From Dipteris shenzhenensis (lineage: Eukaryota; Polypodiophyta; Polypodiopsida; Gleicheniales), in assembly GCA_047967505.1 (NCBI GenBank), contig CM106541.1: 64,000 nucleotides of DNA; one strand, written 5' to 3'. Made by a program: the position numbers and the translations under genes. Shown here in pieces: positions 1 through 11,350 of the stretch. Numbering within the stretch: position 1 is the first letter of the stretch; every line of letters starts with the position of its first letter. The notes below the pieces were generated by a model. It saw only the letters and a list, made by a program, of their open reading frames with translations. It searched no databases and had not been told where the DNA came from.

Positions 1-2957
1 CTCTCCCTCTCTCTCATTTCTGTCAACATTATGGACCACCCCCATGGATCTTCTTTCATTTTGTAGAGGCCATGGATAGAGTTCTCATTCTCCAACCTCT
101 TGTATAGTTTGTTTTGAATAGAATAAGATAATTTTTATTTTTAGATTCTTACAATGTGTCCCAAGGGAAAGAAGTAGGACCCTACTAAATAGACATTTTA
201 CCTATCAACAACTAACAATATGCTTGCATGCATATTAGACTTTGATAATTTTAGATAAATCAACAGAATGATGCATAGAGTTTCCTATCTATCTAGCTTA
301 CACACATTACTATTTATTGTGATGAAGATGCTCATGTGGTTACTACACACTCACTCTTAAGGACCCATGATTGCTAGTGCAATCGTGTACAGCTATCTAG
401 GTTTGCCAAGTCCTTGTTTAACATGGTGGTGATTACATGTTCATTTGCCACCTACCAATCTTTGAACTAATGTAGTCAACTAACTATGATTCTTGACAAA
501 ACTCTCCTCTAAGCTTAACTCTATCAATGCTCCTTATATGAGGTATGAACCTTCCAAGATATAGAGAATTGTAGTTATAACTCATCACCCAAGTATTTCA
601 ACCACACATGGAAAGATTAATGCCTTTGTCAACAAGGATCAACTTTGAAAATACTAACCGATTGAGATAATGCCTTGGCATGCCACAATTGAGAGGATGA
701 GCTTTCTATACCATATTCTTCAAAGTCGCCTTACTTTCCAAAAGAGACTGATGTATTTGCTCATGCTAACGCACTCATGCATGAGCAACACAAAGCATGT
801 CTAAAAACTACAAAAGAAAATTATTAGTCCAAGAAGCTTTCTTTGTGTGTGGACAGATTGATGGAAAGGACCAATGGACTACAAAGAGGAAAAAGGAAAG
901 TGAGAGAAAGACAAAATAGCTTTTGGAAGAAGCAATAAAGGGGTTAGCTATGGCTGCAAGAGGCAATTACTAAGGCATATCAAAAGGGAAAAGTCATGAG
1001 TAGTAGGGAACAAGAAATTGCCAAGGGTTTCAATCTTCACATAAGTAGCAATCTCATGCTTTTATGGTCCTCATGATGGAAAGTTGGAAATAGTATTGAT
1101 CATCTATAGTACTATTTCTTCTTCTTTTTATAGCATGTTTAGAATATTTTGTTTAATGAAATGGAGTTATGTGGGCAAGAAATACTAAAATAGTGAAAAG
1201 GAGCTACATTACACATAGGACGTCATGAAAGTGAGTATCAAAGCACTCAACATGCTTATATTGGATATCAAGTGGTTCAAAGTTGTGTGTAGAGGATCTC
1301 AAACATGCATATCTTTATGCTAATCATTTTGTAGTCAAGTTTTTTTCCAACTAGGATACTTGGATGTAAAATGATGGCATGTCATTCAAGATGCACTAAG
1401 GAAGCAACATGTCTTTGAAGATTTGGAAGTTAAGGCAACCTCCAAAATGTCACAGCTGGTAACATGGAAGCGAGCACTTCTTGTTCTCCTTCACCATCAC
1501 ATGAGCCAATAGTTATACATCATCCACAAGATGCTCATAGTATACTTTCCCTTGCAACTTAATATCCCTTGGTCTATAAGAAATTTTACCTTGTAATCAA
1601 AAGTTTGGTTAGTCACCCCAATCATGCAAATATTAGCTCTCTTTAGCAAGTTCCCCCTATGGGTAGGCATTCTCTTCCATAGGAATCACAATCAAAGTCA
1701 CATGTATTATATTCCTTCAAATTTTTATGCCCACATCATTTAGAATTTTGTTAGGCATTATATTAGTATTCAAATTTGGTACAATGATGTTTTAATTACT
1801 TCAATTGCAACTTATTCATCAAGTCATCTGGGATGATGTTATTTTGCTAGGAATATCATCTACTAATGGTATTTAGCCATGTATATTGGCTAGGATATCC
1901 ATCTCATTTTTTTCTTGTATAATTGCTCCATGAATAGGTTCCCACAAGATGGGGCCATTTGCATCAATTGTCCCAAATTAGATGCATTTAGTATCTCCTA
2001 AGCATCTTTTGATTTGGCAAGAGCTTGAATTACGTCCTGGGGACTTCTTCCTCTTTACCTATACTAGAAAATCTTGCATCGCTTACCTTTTGATCCATCA
2101 TCAGTACTTGTGTAAAGGTCATCTTTACCCATCTTTGGAACTTTTGCATAAGCGCCCTTTGTCTCCTTGAGGTTTCTACTATGAGTTTCCATACCTTGTC
2201 CAAAACTCAACGTGATGTAACTTGACTTTGAGTTAGGATGTAGTTTAAATACTTTGATGAATTTCACTCCATAAGATGAAGATGAAGTTATAATATTTAT
2301 TTATATATTTTATTTTTAATTTGGATTAAACCATTCTCAAAGAAAAAATTTGAGATTTTCACTCAAGAAATGAATATTTGGTGCTAATATGTTACCTAGT
2401 TGTGCAAGAAAAATGGAAGATTCAATTGCTCTTCCCCTTATCAAGTTGTGGTTTGGGGAGAGAACATGTTAGTGTGGACTTAAAATGTGCTTAGAGAGGA
2501 AGCATGGGGTTCTATCCTTTCCATTTTCTACCAAGAGATAAAAAATTGGTTGATCTCTAATTACTAGATGAGTGGTAAAGTTGATGATGGACCACTAGAT
2601 GAAAGTTTATGATGGATTGGTTCTAATATCAAGGCTAGTTGATTTCTCAACTAAAGAAGGTTCAATCATAGTCTCATAATAGTGTCAGATGAATTGAACT
2701 TTGGAATGTAGCAAAAAGAAGCATTTGGAAAGTAGAACACCACATAAACTTATTTGTAAAAGATATGCTAGAGCATGATCCAAGGGTTGAATGCCATTCA
2801 TGCATTGAGAATTTATATTGAATTTTTGCTGAGCATCTATTGGAAATTATGTCATGTTGCATAGATGGCTCATCTATCCATGTATTGAAATCACAACATA
2901 AAGAGTTCATTATAGCTAGAGAGTTTAGAGGTGTCACTTTCAAAGTTATATACTCTT
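1..2957. other. AT-rich stretch with no recognisable gene
   Basis: No open frame longer than about 90 codons and no protein motif that I recognise on either strand. It opens with a short CT-rich run (1-15). It is probably old, decayed repeat sequence, but I could not match any part to the elements elsewhere in the window. Confidence 0.6.
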
Positions 2958-2967
2958 GTTGTTGTTG

Positions 2968-3976
2968 GGGTGTGATTTTTTGGTGAGCTTTTTGTCATGA
3001 GCTTTTTTTCAATTTTCATGAATATTGCGAGCTTTTCATTTACCTGAGAGAGAGAGAAGGGGGGGGGAGTTCATGGAGTCGGGTGGGTTGAAAGTTTGGG
3101 TTTAAGAGGAGAGAGGGGGGGGAGGGGAGATAAAGGAAAGGGGGAGGGACGGGCACATGGGTAAGGTGGCATGGAGAAGGGAGGGGAGGGGAGTTGGAAC
3201 ATATATTCGTTATCATAGTGGAGAACGTAGAGGGGGAACTTATAAGGTATGCAAAGAGGAGTGCAAGGAGGAGAGAGAGGATGAGGAATGTGAAAGTTAT
3301 GTTCATCTACTAAATGTAAAGGGGAAGGGAGAGCATGTGGGAAATTTGTTTATTTTCAAAGTGTATAATTTGACAGATTTGACCTCATATTTGGATTCCT
3401 CGTCGAATTCCGGTCATTTTGAGTACCAACATGACCATATTCCGATAAAAATTGGAAAAATTGTGTTTTTGTCATGAATTCATTTTGACCTGTTTTGGGC
3501 GTATTTTGAGTCTGCGCTAGCGCAGACTCAAAATAGGCCCAAAACAGGCCAAAATGACAAAAATACCATTTTTTCAATTTTTATCGGAATATGGTCATGT
3601 TGGTACTCAAAATGACCGGAATTCGACGAGGAATCCAAATATGAGGTCAAAAGTTTCAAATTATACACTTAAAATGTACACATCTCCCATAGTTCCTCCC
3701 TTCTACTTTGAATATGGACATATCTTCCATAATTTTTTGCCTCCTACTTCCACTCATATCCGCCCCCCCCCTTGTGCATAGTATACACTCTTCCACCCCT
3801 CCCACATGCTATGAAAATGAACATATCCTATATTCTCTCCCCCTCTTTCCTCCCTCTTTCTAACCTCCCCATCTTTCTTATAACAAAAACATGTATGCAT
3901 TTCTAAAAAAAGCTCGCAAAAACAAAGGAAATGGTAAAAAAGCTCACATTAAAAAGCTCGCCAAAAGATTTCCCCC
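2968..3976. mobile_element. 1.0-kb non-autonomous TIR element, Mutator-like
   Basis: The ends are inverted repeats. The left end begins GGGTGTGATTTTTTGGTGAG; the reverse complement of the right end begins GGGGGAAATCTTTTGGCGAG. Reading inward, both carry repeated G(C/T)GAGC followed by T-runs. The element is flanked by a 10-bp direct repeat GTTGTTGTTG (2958-2967 and 3977-3986), the size expected of Mutator-like (MULE) target duplications, although GTT is itself simple sequence, so the match could be inflated. The interior holds a long palindrome, poly-G/GA runs and no coding potential. It is a MITE-sized, fold-back element that would need a transposase supplied from elsewhere. The MULE assignment is an inference from TSD length and long TIRs. 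Confidence 0.7.
3359..3670. repeat. 312-bp near-perfect palindrome
   Basis: Two arms of about 155 bp meet with no spacer at 3518/3519, in the core TCTGCGCTAGCGCAGA. The arms differ by a few substitutions and small indels. The outer ends are AAGTGTATAA and TTATACACTT. It lies in the middle of the 1.0-kb TIR element and could extrude as a cruciform or give a long hairpin RNA. Apparent open frames here on both strands are mirror images of each other and not genes. Confidence 0.9.
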
Positions 3977-4274
3977 GTTGTTGTTGTAGATGCTCTTAAG
4001 CAAGATTTAGTCTCTATGGATTGCTAGAGGATTTTAGAGTAACTATGGATGGTGTTGCATTTTTTGATTGGAGATTCTCAGTAAGACTATGGTTTATCTT
4101 GCATGAAATTTTTATGAATTGAACATGTTTGATAGCTATTAAGTAGCTTAATAATAATGCATGCCAAAAGGAGTATATTTATTTGTAGAATTATTGGCAT
4201 CATATGAAAAGTGCCAATTTATAAGTTCATCATGTATAAGCTTCAATGCTTAAAAGGAGTTACCATAACTGCTC

Positions 4275-4334
4275 TGTTGGGATAAGTATGGTCAAGGGTT
4301 TGCTCTAAGGTGCATGTGTGCATCTAGAGGAGTC

Positions 4335-4383
<49 letters not shown>

Positions 4384-4651
4384 GTAGAAGCACATCTAGT
4401 TCTATGATGTGTCTAGTGTGTGACCTAAGTGATGATGTAAGCCAAAGACCCCCACATGGGAGGTTTCTTTGATTTAGGCCAATCCCACTGATGTAGGGAT
4501 TGATTGCCACTGATATAGGGGAGGTGCCTACACCATCCTCTCTTTCTATAAAATGGAGGACATTCCTTCATTCTAATACATGGATTTTGCCTCACTTGAG
4601 CTCTCACTCTTTGTGCCATGATGCATCTCTTCTACCCCACACTCTTCTACA
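4275..4651 (+). repeat. Copia-1 5' LTR (377 bp)
   Basis: Begins TGTTGGG and ends CTACA, with the TSD TGCTC immediately upstream and the primer site two bases downstream. Positions 4565-4651 match the 3' LTR remnant 13257-13343 base for base in length. The same LTR family recurs at 48713-49073 and 50678-50976. It contains a 22-copy GT microsatellite. The promoter and polyadenylation signals of the element should lie here, but I cannot place them exactly. Confidence 0.85.
4339..4382. repeat. (GT)22 microsatellite inside the LTR
   Basis: An uninterrupted GT run of 44 bases. The related LTRs of Copia-4 carry shorter GT runs at the same place (from about 48776 and about 50742), so the microsatellite is an inherited part of this LTR family that varies in length between copies. 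Confidence 0.95.
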
Positions 4652-4653
4652 TT

Positions 4654-4665
4654 TGGTATCAGAGC
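4654..4665 (+). other. Copia-1 primer-binding site
   Basis: TGGTATCAGAGC, complementary to the 3' end of plant initiator-Met tRNA, lies two bases after the 5' LTR end. This is where minus-strand synthesis would start. Confidence 0.9.
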
Positions 4666-5599
4666 TGGTAGGCTTTGAGGAACCCATTTTGGTAGTGCCA
4701 CCTCATCATCTTCTCCACCATCTCCTTTTGATCTTTCTTCCTCCTTCCTCTTCAAAAATGGCTTAGCTTTGTTCTCCTCATCCCTTGTGTCTTTTTACAA
4801 GCCCTCCTAGTTAAAGACTCTACACTATGGGACACTCCTTTGGCTCAGAGTATTTCCCTAGAGATGAAGTAAATCACCCGTGTTTATCCAAGCAAGCTCT
4901 AATGACAAATCATGCAATTCTGCCTTTCTACTCAACCATTGCTAGAGCCCTTCTAACACAAGTTGTTCCATGCCTAGAGGCTACTACTGGTGAATTTTGA
5001 AGTCCAATGCTTGCTGGAGCAAGGAGAAATCAAAGAAAAGACAGTCAAAGAAGGCGCAGCTCTCCCAGACAAGAAGGTGCACTATTTTGTCTATGCTCTG
5101 TGTGAACTTACCTTGGTATTCAATCTTTATTTTTGCATTGAAAGACCTCTCAAACTCTTCTTTAGTTGTGAGAATTATGCCCTCCAAGTTGAGCTAGTCT
5201 TCTGCAAAGCATTTTTGACAGTTTTGGACATTTGATGCTAGAGTAAATGCTAGAGCGATGTTTGAGGATTGAAGTAATGCTGAAGTACAGATCAGAGAAT
5301 GCATTTTTAGTTTGAAATTCAGTTGGGACTGATATCTTATCAAAATGCCAAGCTCTGAAGGTTCTTCCAATGCTAAACACTTGAAGAAGACTACAAGAAG
5401 GACAAAGTTTAAAGTGAAGAAGACCCCAGCCAAGAAACTTTGGGAGAAGCCAACTGGGTATGAATATGCTAAACAATTAGGATTCTCTGAATTTATCTCT
5501 AGCAATCTACATTTGTATGGTGAGGGAGATTTCTTTATTCAACAAGATTAGTCATTTTGTAAGAGAGTAGACACTGCCTGACAAAGGTAGGACCCTCTC
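4666..5599 (+). other. Copia-1 untranslated leader
   Basis: The stretch between primer site and gag. The segment around 5215-5265 (TTGACAGTTTTGGACA and following) and the 30 bases before the gag ATG (GACACTGCC... GACCCTCTCATGGCTAC) have counterparts in the Copia-5 leader (about 62813-62870 and 63092-63128), so the two elements belong to one lineage. A 68-codon basic frame at 5345-5551 (rich in KKTTRRTKFKVKK-type residues) lies inside the leader. I do not recognise it and doubt it is functional. Confidence 0.6.
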
Positions 5600-6380
5600 A
5601 TGGCTACTTATAAAATTGACAAGTTCAATGGCCAAGGCTTCCATACTTGGTAGATGAAGATAAAGTTTATGCTTACGAAAGAAAACTTATGGGACTTAGT
5701 CAAGGAAGGAACTCAATCCTCTTAGGAAAGTGAATCAACTATAACCAAAGGTAAATGAAAGGCCACTGACTCTACTTCTACACCTGCAGATGCAAAAAGG
5801 ATAGAGAAAGCCTATGCAATCATTGCATTAGGTTTGGGTGATAATTATGTACACCACATTTCAAATTTGGAATCCCCTTTTGAAGCATGGCATAAGTTAG
5901 ACATATTGTTTGGTGCTAGCTCTCATACTTCCAAATTAAATCTGAAAATTAAGTTCTTTGAACTTAAAATGGAGGGAGATAATGTTGTTGCTCATGTCAA
6001 CACTATGAGGAGTCTTATGACACAACTAGCCTCAATTAATTCTCTTGTCACTGAGGATGATGCTATGGCAGTGCTTTTAAAGAGCATGCCTCAAGACTTT
6101 GACTATGTGGTTACTACTTTGAAGAATCTTCCTCAACCCTCATTAGAAGGCATCATCAGTGCCTTACAAGAAGAGGAAAGAAAGAACACTTCAAGAATGG
6201 GCAAAATGCACACAGAAGCACTTGCAGTGAAGTTTTCAAAGAGTAGATACAAGGCTTGTAAACACTGTGGGAAAAGCAATCATCTTGAGAAGGATTGTTA
6301 TAGAATCAACCCTTGCTCTTATTATGGCAAGAATAATCACTCTGAGAAGTTTTGCAATGAGAAAAAGAGGACTAGTATCA
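5600..6380 (+). pseudogene. Copia-1 gag (decayed, 3'-truncated)
   Basis: Retrotransposon capsid/nucleocapsid precursor of the UBN2 (gag-polypeptide of copia) type. It starts MATYKIDKFNGQGFHTW, which corresponds to the Copia-5 gag start. Early in-frame stops (TAG at the position after FHTW, another TAG, a TGA) interrupt it; from about 5834 the frame is open for 180 codons. Two CCHC zinc knuckles follow: CKHCGKSNHLEKDC, and CSYYGKNNHSEKFC, in which the second Cys has become Tyr. Copia-5 keeps both intact. The frame is cut off by the gypsy LTR remnant at 6380. The product would package element RNA, but this copy is inactive. Confidence 0.85.
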
Positions 6381-7029
6381 GGTGTACCATGAGATGGTAT
6401 GTGTCACATGTGTGCACCATTCATCTGTGATTTATTAATTTCACGTTGCTATATTACTGAAAGGTTGATTGATTGTGGTGATTAATTCCAAGGTTATCTT
6501 ATGCTTGAAATATTTCATTACTATTGATCCTGTGAATCTAGGGGAAGAGTAATTGATTGGGCGATGGCATCTGGCAAGCATGATCTGCCATATTTTGGGC
6601 ACATAGGTGTAACTCCAGTGATGCGGGGATGAATAAGGCTTATGCCTAATTTTTGATATTACAAAAGCTCATGTACATATTTGAATTTTGGAATATTAGT
6701 GGCTTGGCTAAGTGTATAAACTAAAGTTAGAAAAAGCTTTATTTTTAGAAAAAGCTAGCTATTCTAGAAGGTGGATGGGTTCTTTTGTAAAAGGGTGAAT
6801 GGAGGAAAGCACAAGGGCTTTTGTATGATTTTTGCTCGGAAGCTTTTTGGGAAATATACATAAATACATAAGAGGTGGAAGGAGAGCACCACTCCTTTGG
6901 GGGGAGATTGTACCCAGCATGTTTGTTCTATCTCTTCCATTTGTGAGTTTTTAGAGTTTGTGCATATTTTCGAAGAGTGTTGCTGTGTTTTTCAAGGATT
7001 TGCTGGTTTCACGAGCGTTTCCTGTCACA
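6380..7029 (+). repeat. Gypsy-1 5' LTR, missing its start
   Basis: Positions 6380 to about 6492 match 12978-13090 of the 3' LTR, and the sequence then runs on uniquely to ...TCACA at 7029, one base before the primer site. The first ~250 bp of the LTR (present at 12727-12977) are absent here. The complete LTR can be inferred to be about 0.9 kb. Confidence 0.75.
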
Positions 7030-7030
7030 G

Positions 7031-7042
7031 TGGTATCAGAGC
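7031..7042 (+). other. Gypsy-1 primer-binding site
   Basis: TGGTATCAGAGC, one base after the LTR end CACA, complementary to the 3' end of initiator-Met tRNA. Confidence 0.9.
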
Positions 7043-8368
7043 CAAGGTTTTGTCGCCCATAGCACGGGAAGCACATGCACCCCGTGTCCTCGAACAAGAA
7101 ACTGTAGCATGCATCATATTGCAGACACTGCATACAAGAGCGTAACAAAGTTCGAAGCAACGAAAGCGAACATTGTAAAACGGCTCATGGGCAAGAAAAC
7201 GTGCGGCGAAAAAAAAATATTGCAGCAAAAGAAGTCAGTCATATGTAGATAGGTCGAAGCTTGTGAATTCACACCCGCGCCTTAGCTCCTCCAAGCATAC
7301 GACAAAGGCGGCGACCAAGGCATACTCCTTGGCATACCTGACACTGAAGGCACCGTTGGCTACATGCGAGGAAGCCTTGGGAGATTTCTCTTAAAACTTC
7401 CCGAGAGGTCCCCCATCCCGATATTGTTCTCGCTCAAGTCCCCTTAACAATTGGTGACTATCCACTAGATCAAGTCACTTTGTTACTCTATTCTTTGAAG
7501 TTCCTAGTCATAAAGATATCCTTCAAGGAAAAAGTGCAAACAAGGGAGCAACCTAATGGATTTTGGAAGAGGAGAATCTCAAAAGCAAGTGTTCACAACA
7601 GTAGGAGGCAGTCTACAAGTGCTATCGGACACAAGCTTTGTTTTGTACCTTGCAATGTGGATTCACTTATTGGAATCATGTGAGTTTGAGAGCCCACAAA
7701 GATACTATTCCGACAAATAGCCGCTTTCAAAGCTTGGAAACGGAATCGAGATAAGTCTTGTGTTTGTGTGTATTTCCTTTCATAGTGATTTCTTCTTTGC
7801 ACCGTGCACATACTTAGAAGGCGTATTCCATTAGAGATAGGTTATCCTGAAGATCTATGTCATGATGAGGATGTGGAAAACGATCACCATCGATCAAGAA
7901 GAAGTTCAACACCGATGACACTAAGGAAGAATAGCGAGAACGCTATCAGCATGAGAAGCAACAACGTCAAGAAATTGAAGATGCTCTATGCCAAGTGATG
8001 ACAACTTGGAAGCCACCTATATGGATTGAGGACGAGGAACCTATGCATGCATCAGATTCCCTAGATGCATGGAAACATCATGCACGGGACCTTGAGCAGG
8101 AACTTGAGTATGCAACATGTGCAACATGCATAAAGCCAATGAAGAACGCACAAATCGAGTGTTAAAAGAGATGACTGAAGTCACAAAGAAGTGTATGAAG
8201 GACAGAGATGAAAAAAGTGGAAGCAACAAATCATCAGACACCAGTGATAGTGAGTGTGGAAGAAGCAAGATGAGACATCAAAGGAAGAAGAAGCGACATG
8301 TGAAGACTTCACTACGATAACATCATGACAGTACTCCTTCACATGAGTCCAGCGATGAAGACAACATT
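7043..8368 (+). other. Gypsy-1 leader and decayed start of gag
   Basis: No single frame stays open. Charged and acidic peptide runs between about 7840 and 8340 look like the N-terminal part of a gypsy gag broken by frameshifts, but I cannot place a start codon. Nothing else is recognisable. Confidence 0.5.
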
Positions 8369-9340
8369 GTGGGAAAGGCCATCTTGAAAGCACTCAAGCT
8401 TCGTGATAAGAAGAAGTCTAGTAGGATTAATCACAAAACTTTTTCTTTTCCAAAATATGATGGTAAAAGAGATGGACAAGTTTTACTTGCATGGATTAGT
8501 TCTTTCAATCAATTCTTTTTGGAAGAATGGTACGAAGAGATTGAGAAGGTAAAACTTGCTGCAAGTCACATAACAAGCAATGCAAAATTATGGTGGAGTG
8601 TGGTTGCCGAAAGCACTCATGTTCCAAAGACATGGGAAGCATTCAAAGATAAAATCAAGAAGCGCTTCCTACCTACACAGTTTGAAGAGGATACTCGCAG
8701 GCAATGGCAAAGATTGAGGTAGTTGGATAATGAGAGTGTGGATACATACACTGAGAAATATCTTTCCTCTCTACTTCAATAGCAAACCATTGAGAAAGTG
8801 TCCCGAAAGGAGCAATGTCGTACCTTTGTTGAGGGTTTACGTCCTACTATTCGTGCTGATGTATGTATGCTTCGACCATCTATAGCTTCTGATGCTATGG
8901 ATTTGGCATTAGAGTCAGAAAGAAAGTAGGGAAGAAGCTTTGCTACTCGCACCCCTCGAGCAAAGAAGCATACTTCATACTTCAAGTAGGAGGGTGTAAG
9001 AGGTAAAGTTGGTAGATATGATGGTAAGTCTAATTGGAAACCTGTTAAGTCACGTATTAATCGAAGAATCAAAGAACTTGTTGCATGTTACGAATGCAAA
9101 GAGAAGGGACACTACTCTTATGAATGTCCAAAGAATCCACTTGCTACACACAAGACAGGTACCCAAGCAAAGAATGCTACCAACAACAATGGAGGCAATG
9201 GAGGGAGAACCAATGGACATACCAACGGTAATAGTCAGTGCAACAACTCCGCATGGATCAACTACATTCATGATGGATCCCATGATAAATCTTTCAAGCA
9301 AGAGGGCGAGGATGAGGACGACATTGAAGATGCCGACTAC
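8369..9340 (+). pseudogene. Gypsy-1 gag
   Basis: Capsid region of the retrotransposon gag family (FSFPKYDGKRDGQVLLAW, then WWSVV and KRFLPTQF about 60 residues later), followed by a CCHC zinc knuckle CYECKEKGHYSYEC at 9086-9127 in the same frame. Apart from stops the frame is continuous. At least four stops are TAG at places where Gln is plausible (RLR*LDNESV, SLLQ*QTIE, SERK*GRSF, YFK*EGVRG). This is the pattern expected from C-to-T decay of CAG codons. The product would form the particle shell and bind element RNA. Confidence 0.8.
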
Positions 9341-9394
9341 ACCCCTTCAGGTAAGTATTATTCAGGTAAAAGTGCATCTTATTTTCGTACTTCT

Positions 9395-9738
9395 TTGTTA
9401 CATATGACTGCACTATTGCACGAAAAAGAACATAGTGTCTTATTTGATGATGGAAGCATCCATGATTTCATTTCGCAATATTTAGTTGAAAAGTTAGGGC
9501 TCGCAACCATCAAAACAAAATATAAAGTCAAATCAACTTTTCAAGGATTGAATTATAATTGTTTGCAAATGGTTAAGGATCTTGAGGTGACTTAGGGCCA
9601 TTAGTTGAGAGCCGTGATTTCTTAGTCGCTCCTTTGCGTGAGTAAGATCTCATTCTAGGGATACCTTGGCACGTCGATCATAATGCCAAACCTGATTATC
9701 TTGAATGCACCATTACTCTGACTCAAGGCACTGAGACT
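9395..9738 (+). pseudogene. Gypsy-1 aspartic protease
   Basis: Retropepsin-like segment in the gag frame: SVLFDDGSIHDFIS, where the family usually has D(S/T)G, so the middle residue of the catalytic loop is Asp here. Downstream, in the order expected for gypsy proteases, comes [14 protein letters not shown] (about 9640-9690), corresponding to the usual ILG motif. Stops (TAG, TAG, TAA) interrupt the reading. It lies between the gag zinc knuckle and the RT, its usual place. Confidence 0.7.
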
Positions 9739-10790
9739 ATGACTCTAGAATGCGATAAGAATCTTCCCTTTTGGCCTATATTGTCACATACCCAAGCTAA
9801 AAGAGCTTTGCGCAAACGTGAGAAGACATATCTGGTTATGGTCAATAAGATTGAGGCTAGTCCTGAGACTAAGAAAACTAAGCAAGAGCCTTTGGATCCT
9901 TTTCTAGCTACCTATGACGACTACTTTATGGAAGACTTACCCCCTGGCCTACCTCAATCTAGACCTGAGGATCATAAGATTGACATTATTAGCGCACCAC
10001 TATGTAAATCACCATATAGACACAATCCTACTGAGCAGCAAGAGATTCAATTCCAAATAGAAGATCTTTTGGCTAGAGGCCTAATCCAACCTAGTAGCTC
10101 ACCATTTGGGGCACCCATTCTCATTGTCAAGAAGAAAAATGGAACTTTCCGAATGTGCATCGATTATCGTGCCTTAGTTAAAATCACTGTGAAAAATCGA
10201 TACCCCATTTCGAGAGCTGATGATCTACTCGACAAGTTGAAAGGATCCACAATCTTTAGCAAAATCGATCTTAAGTCAGGATATCATTAAGTGAGAGTGA
10301 TCGAGCCCGATATTTTCAAGACTACTTTTAGAACCCAAACTGGTCACTACGAATTTCTTGTTATACCTTTTGGATTGACCAATGCACCTGCCACATTTAG
10401 TCGGATGATGAATCATGTCTTACCCTATCAAGACTTTGTGGTAGTTTTCTTTGATGAGATCATGATTTATAGCAAGAGTCAAGAGGAACATGAGAAACAC
10501 TTGGATCTTGTTTTCTCTCTCTTATGTGAGAACCAACTATATGCCAATCCAGAGAAAAGTTCTTTTTTCCAGCATGAAATTGAATATCTTGGACACATCA
10601 TTTCAGCTGAAGGCATTCGAGTAGATCCCAAGAATGTAGAAGTGATAGTAAACTGGCCACATCCTAAAGATATCCATGAGTTACGATCTTTTCTAGGTCT
10701 GTGTATTCTATCGTAGATTTGTTAAAAATTTTGCACACAAGGCACATCCATTGACCGAACTACTGCGTAAGACTCGTGCTTTCTCTGGAA
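9739..10790 (+). pseudogene. Gypsy-1 reverse transcriptase
   Basis: RVT_1-type polymerase. Visible blocks in order: HRHNP-like start, [70 protein letters not shown], then the catalytic box. Instead of the usual YxDD the box reads FFDE (10447-10458), so the second Asp is lost. GYH is followed by TAA where the family has Gln (10288-10290). After LRSFLGL the frame shifts; YRRFVKNFA can be read in another frame. The enzyme would copy element RNA into cDNA, but this copy is inactive. Confidence 0.9.
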
Positions 10791-11310
10791 GTGAGTAGCA
10801 CACTTTAGCCTTTCAATGACTTAAGGGTGCAATGATGCACACACCAATTTTGACCATGTCGGACTTTACAAGACCCTTCCTTGTCATGGTTACTAATGCT
10901 AATAAACAGGGTTTTGGGGCTATGCTCATGCAAGATAACCATCCAATTGCATTTGAGTCACATAAATTAAAACCAGCAAAGCTAAACTATCCCACGTATA
11001 ATAAAGAATTAGCCACTGTGGTGCATGCCCTTAAACTCTGGAAACACTATCTTATGGGTTCCGAGTTACTCATTAAGATTGATCACCAGAGTCTTAGACA
11101 TCTCCTTACTCAGTCGGTGATCTCGGATCAGCACGTTAAATGGGCTACCTTTATTGACAGCTTTAAACCGATGATCCAATATCAACCAGGCAAAGACAAT
11201 GTAGTTGCCGATGCACTGAGCCGTCGACCTAGCATAAATAATATCTCAGTCATCGAGGGAGACCCTTTCGAGCCTATGAAGGTAGACTATCCTACTGATC
11301 GAGACTTTTA
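10791..11310 (+). pseudogene. Gypsy-1 RNase H
   Basis: RNase H domain directly after RT, as in all gypsy elements: LVMVTNANKQGFGAMLMQ, AFESHKLKPAKLNYPT, then GKDNVVADALSRRP at the end. The first catalytic Asp (TDAS in most relatives) is Asn here (10895-10897). Upstream, a TAG and a TGA interrupt the link to RT. The domain would degrade the RNA strand of the hybrid. Confidence 0.85.
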
Positions 11311-11350
11311 AAAATTTTGGCATAAGATTAAGCAAGCTAATAGCACCCCT

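Noticed and set aside
3040-3577. Overlapping frames on both strands around the palindrome
   Set aside because: The same peptide arises from both arms of the inverted repeat; composition-driven, with GA- and G-rich runs.
5345-5551. Basic 68-codon frame in the Copia-1 leader as a possible accessory gene
   Set aside because: No counterpart at the same place in the related Copia-5 leader and no recognisable family; kept only as a note in the leader entry.
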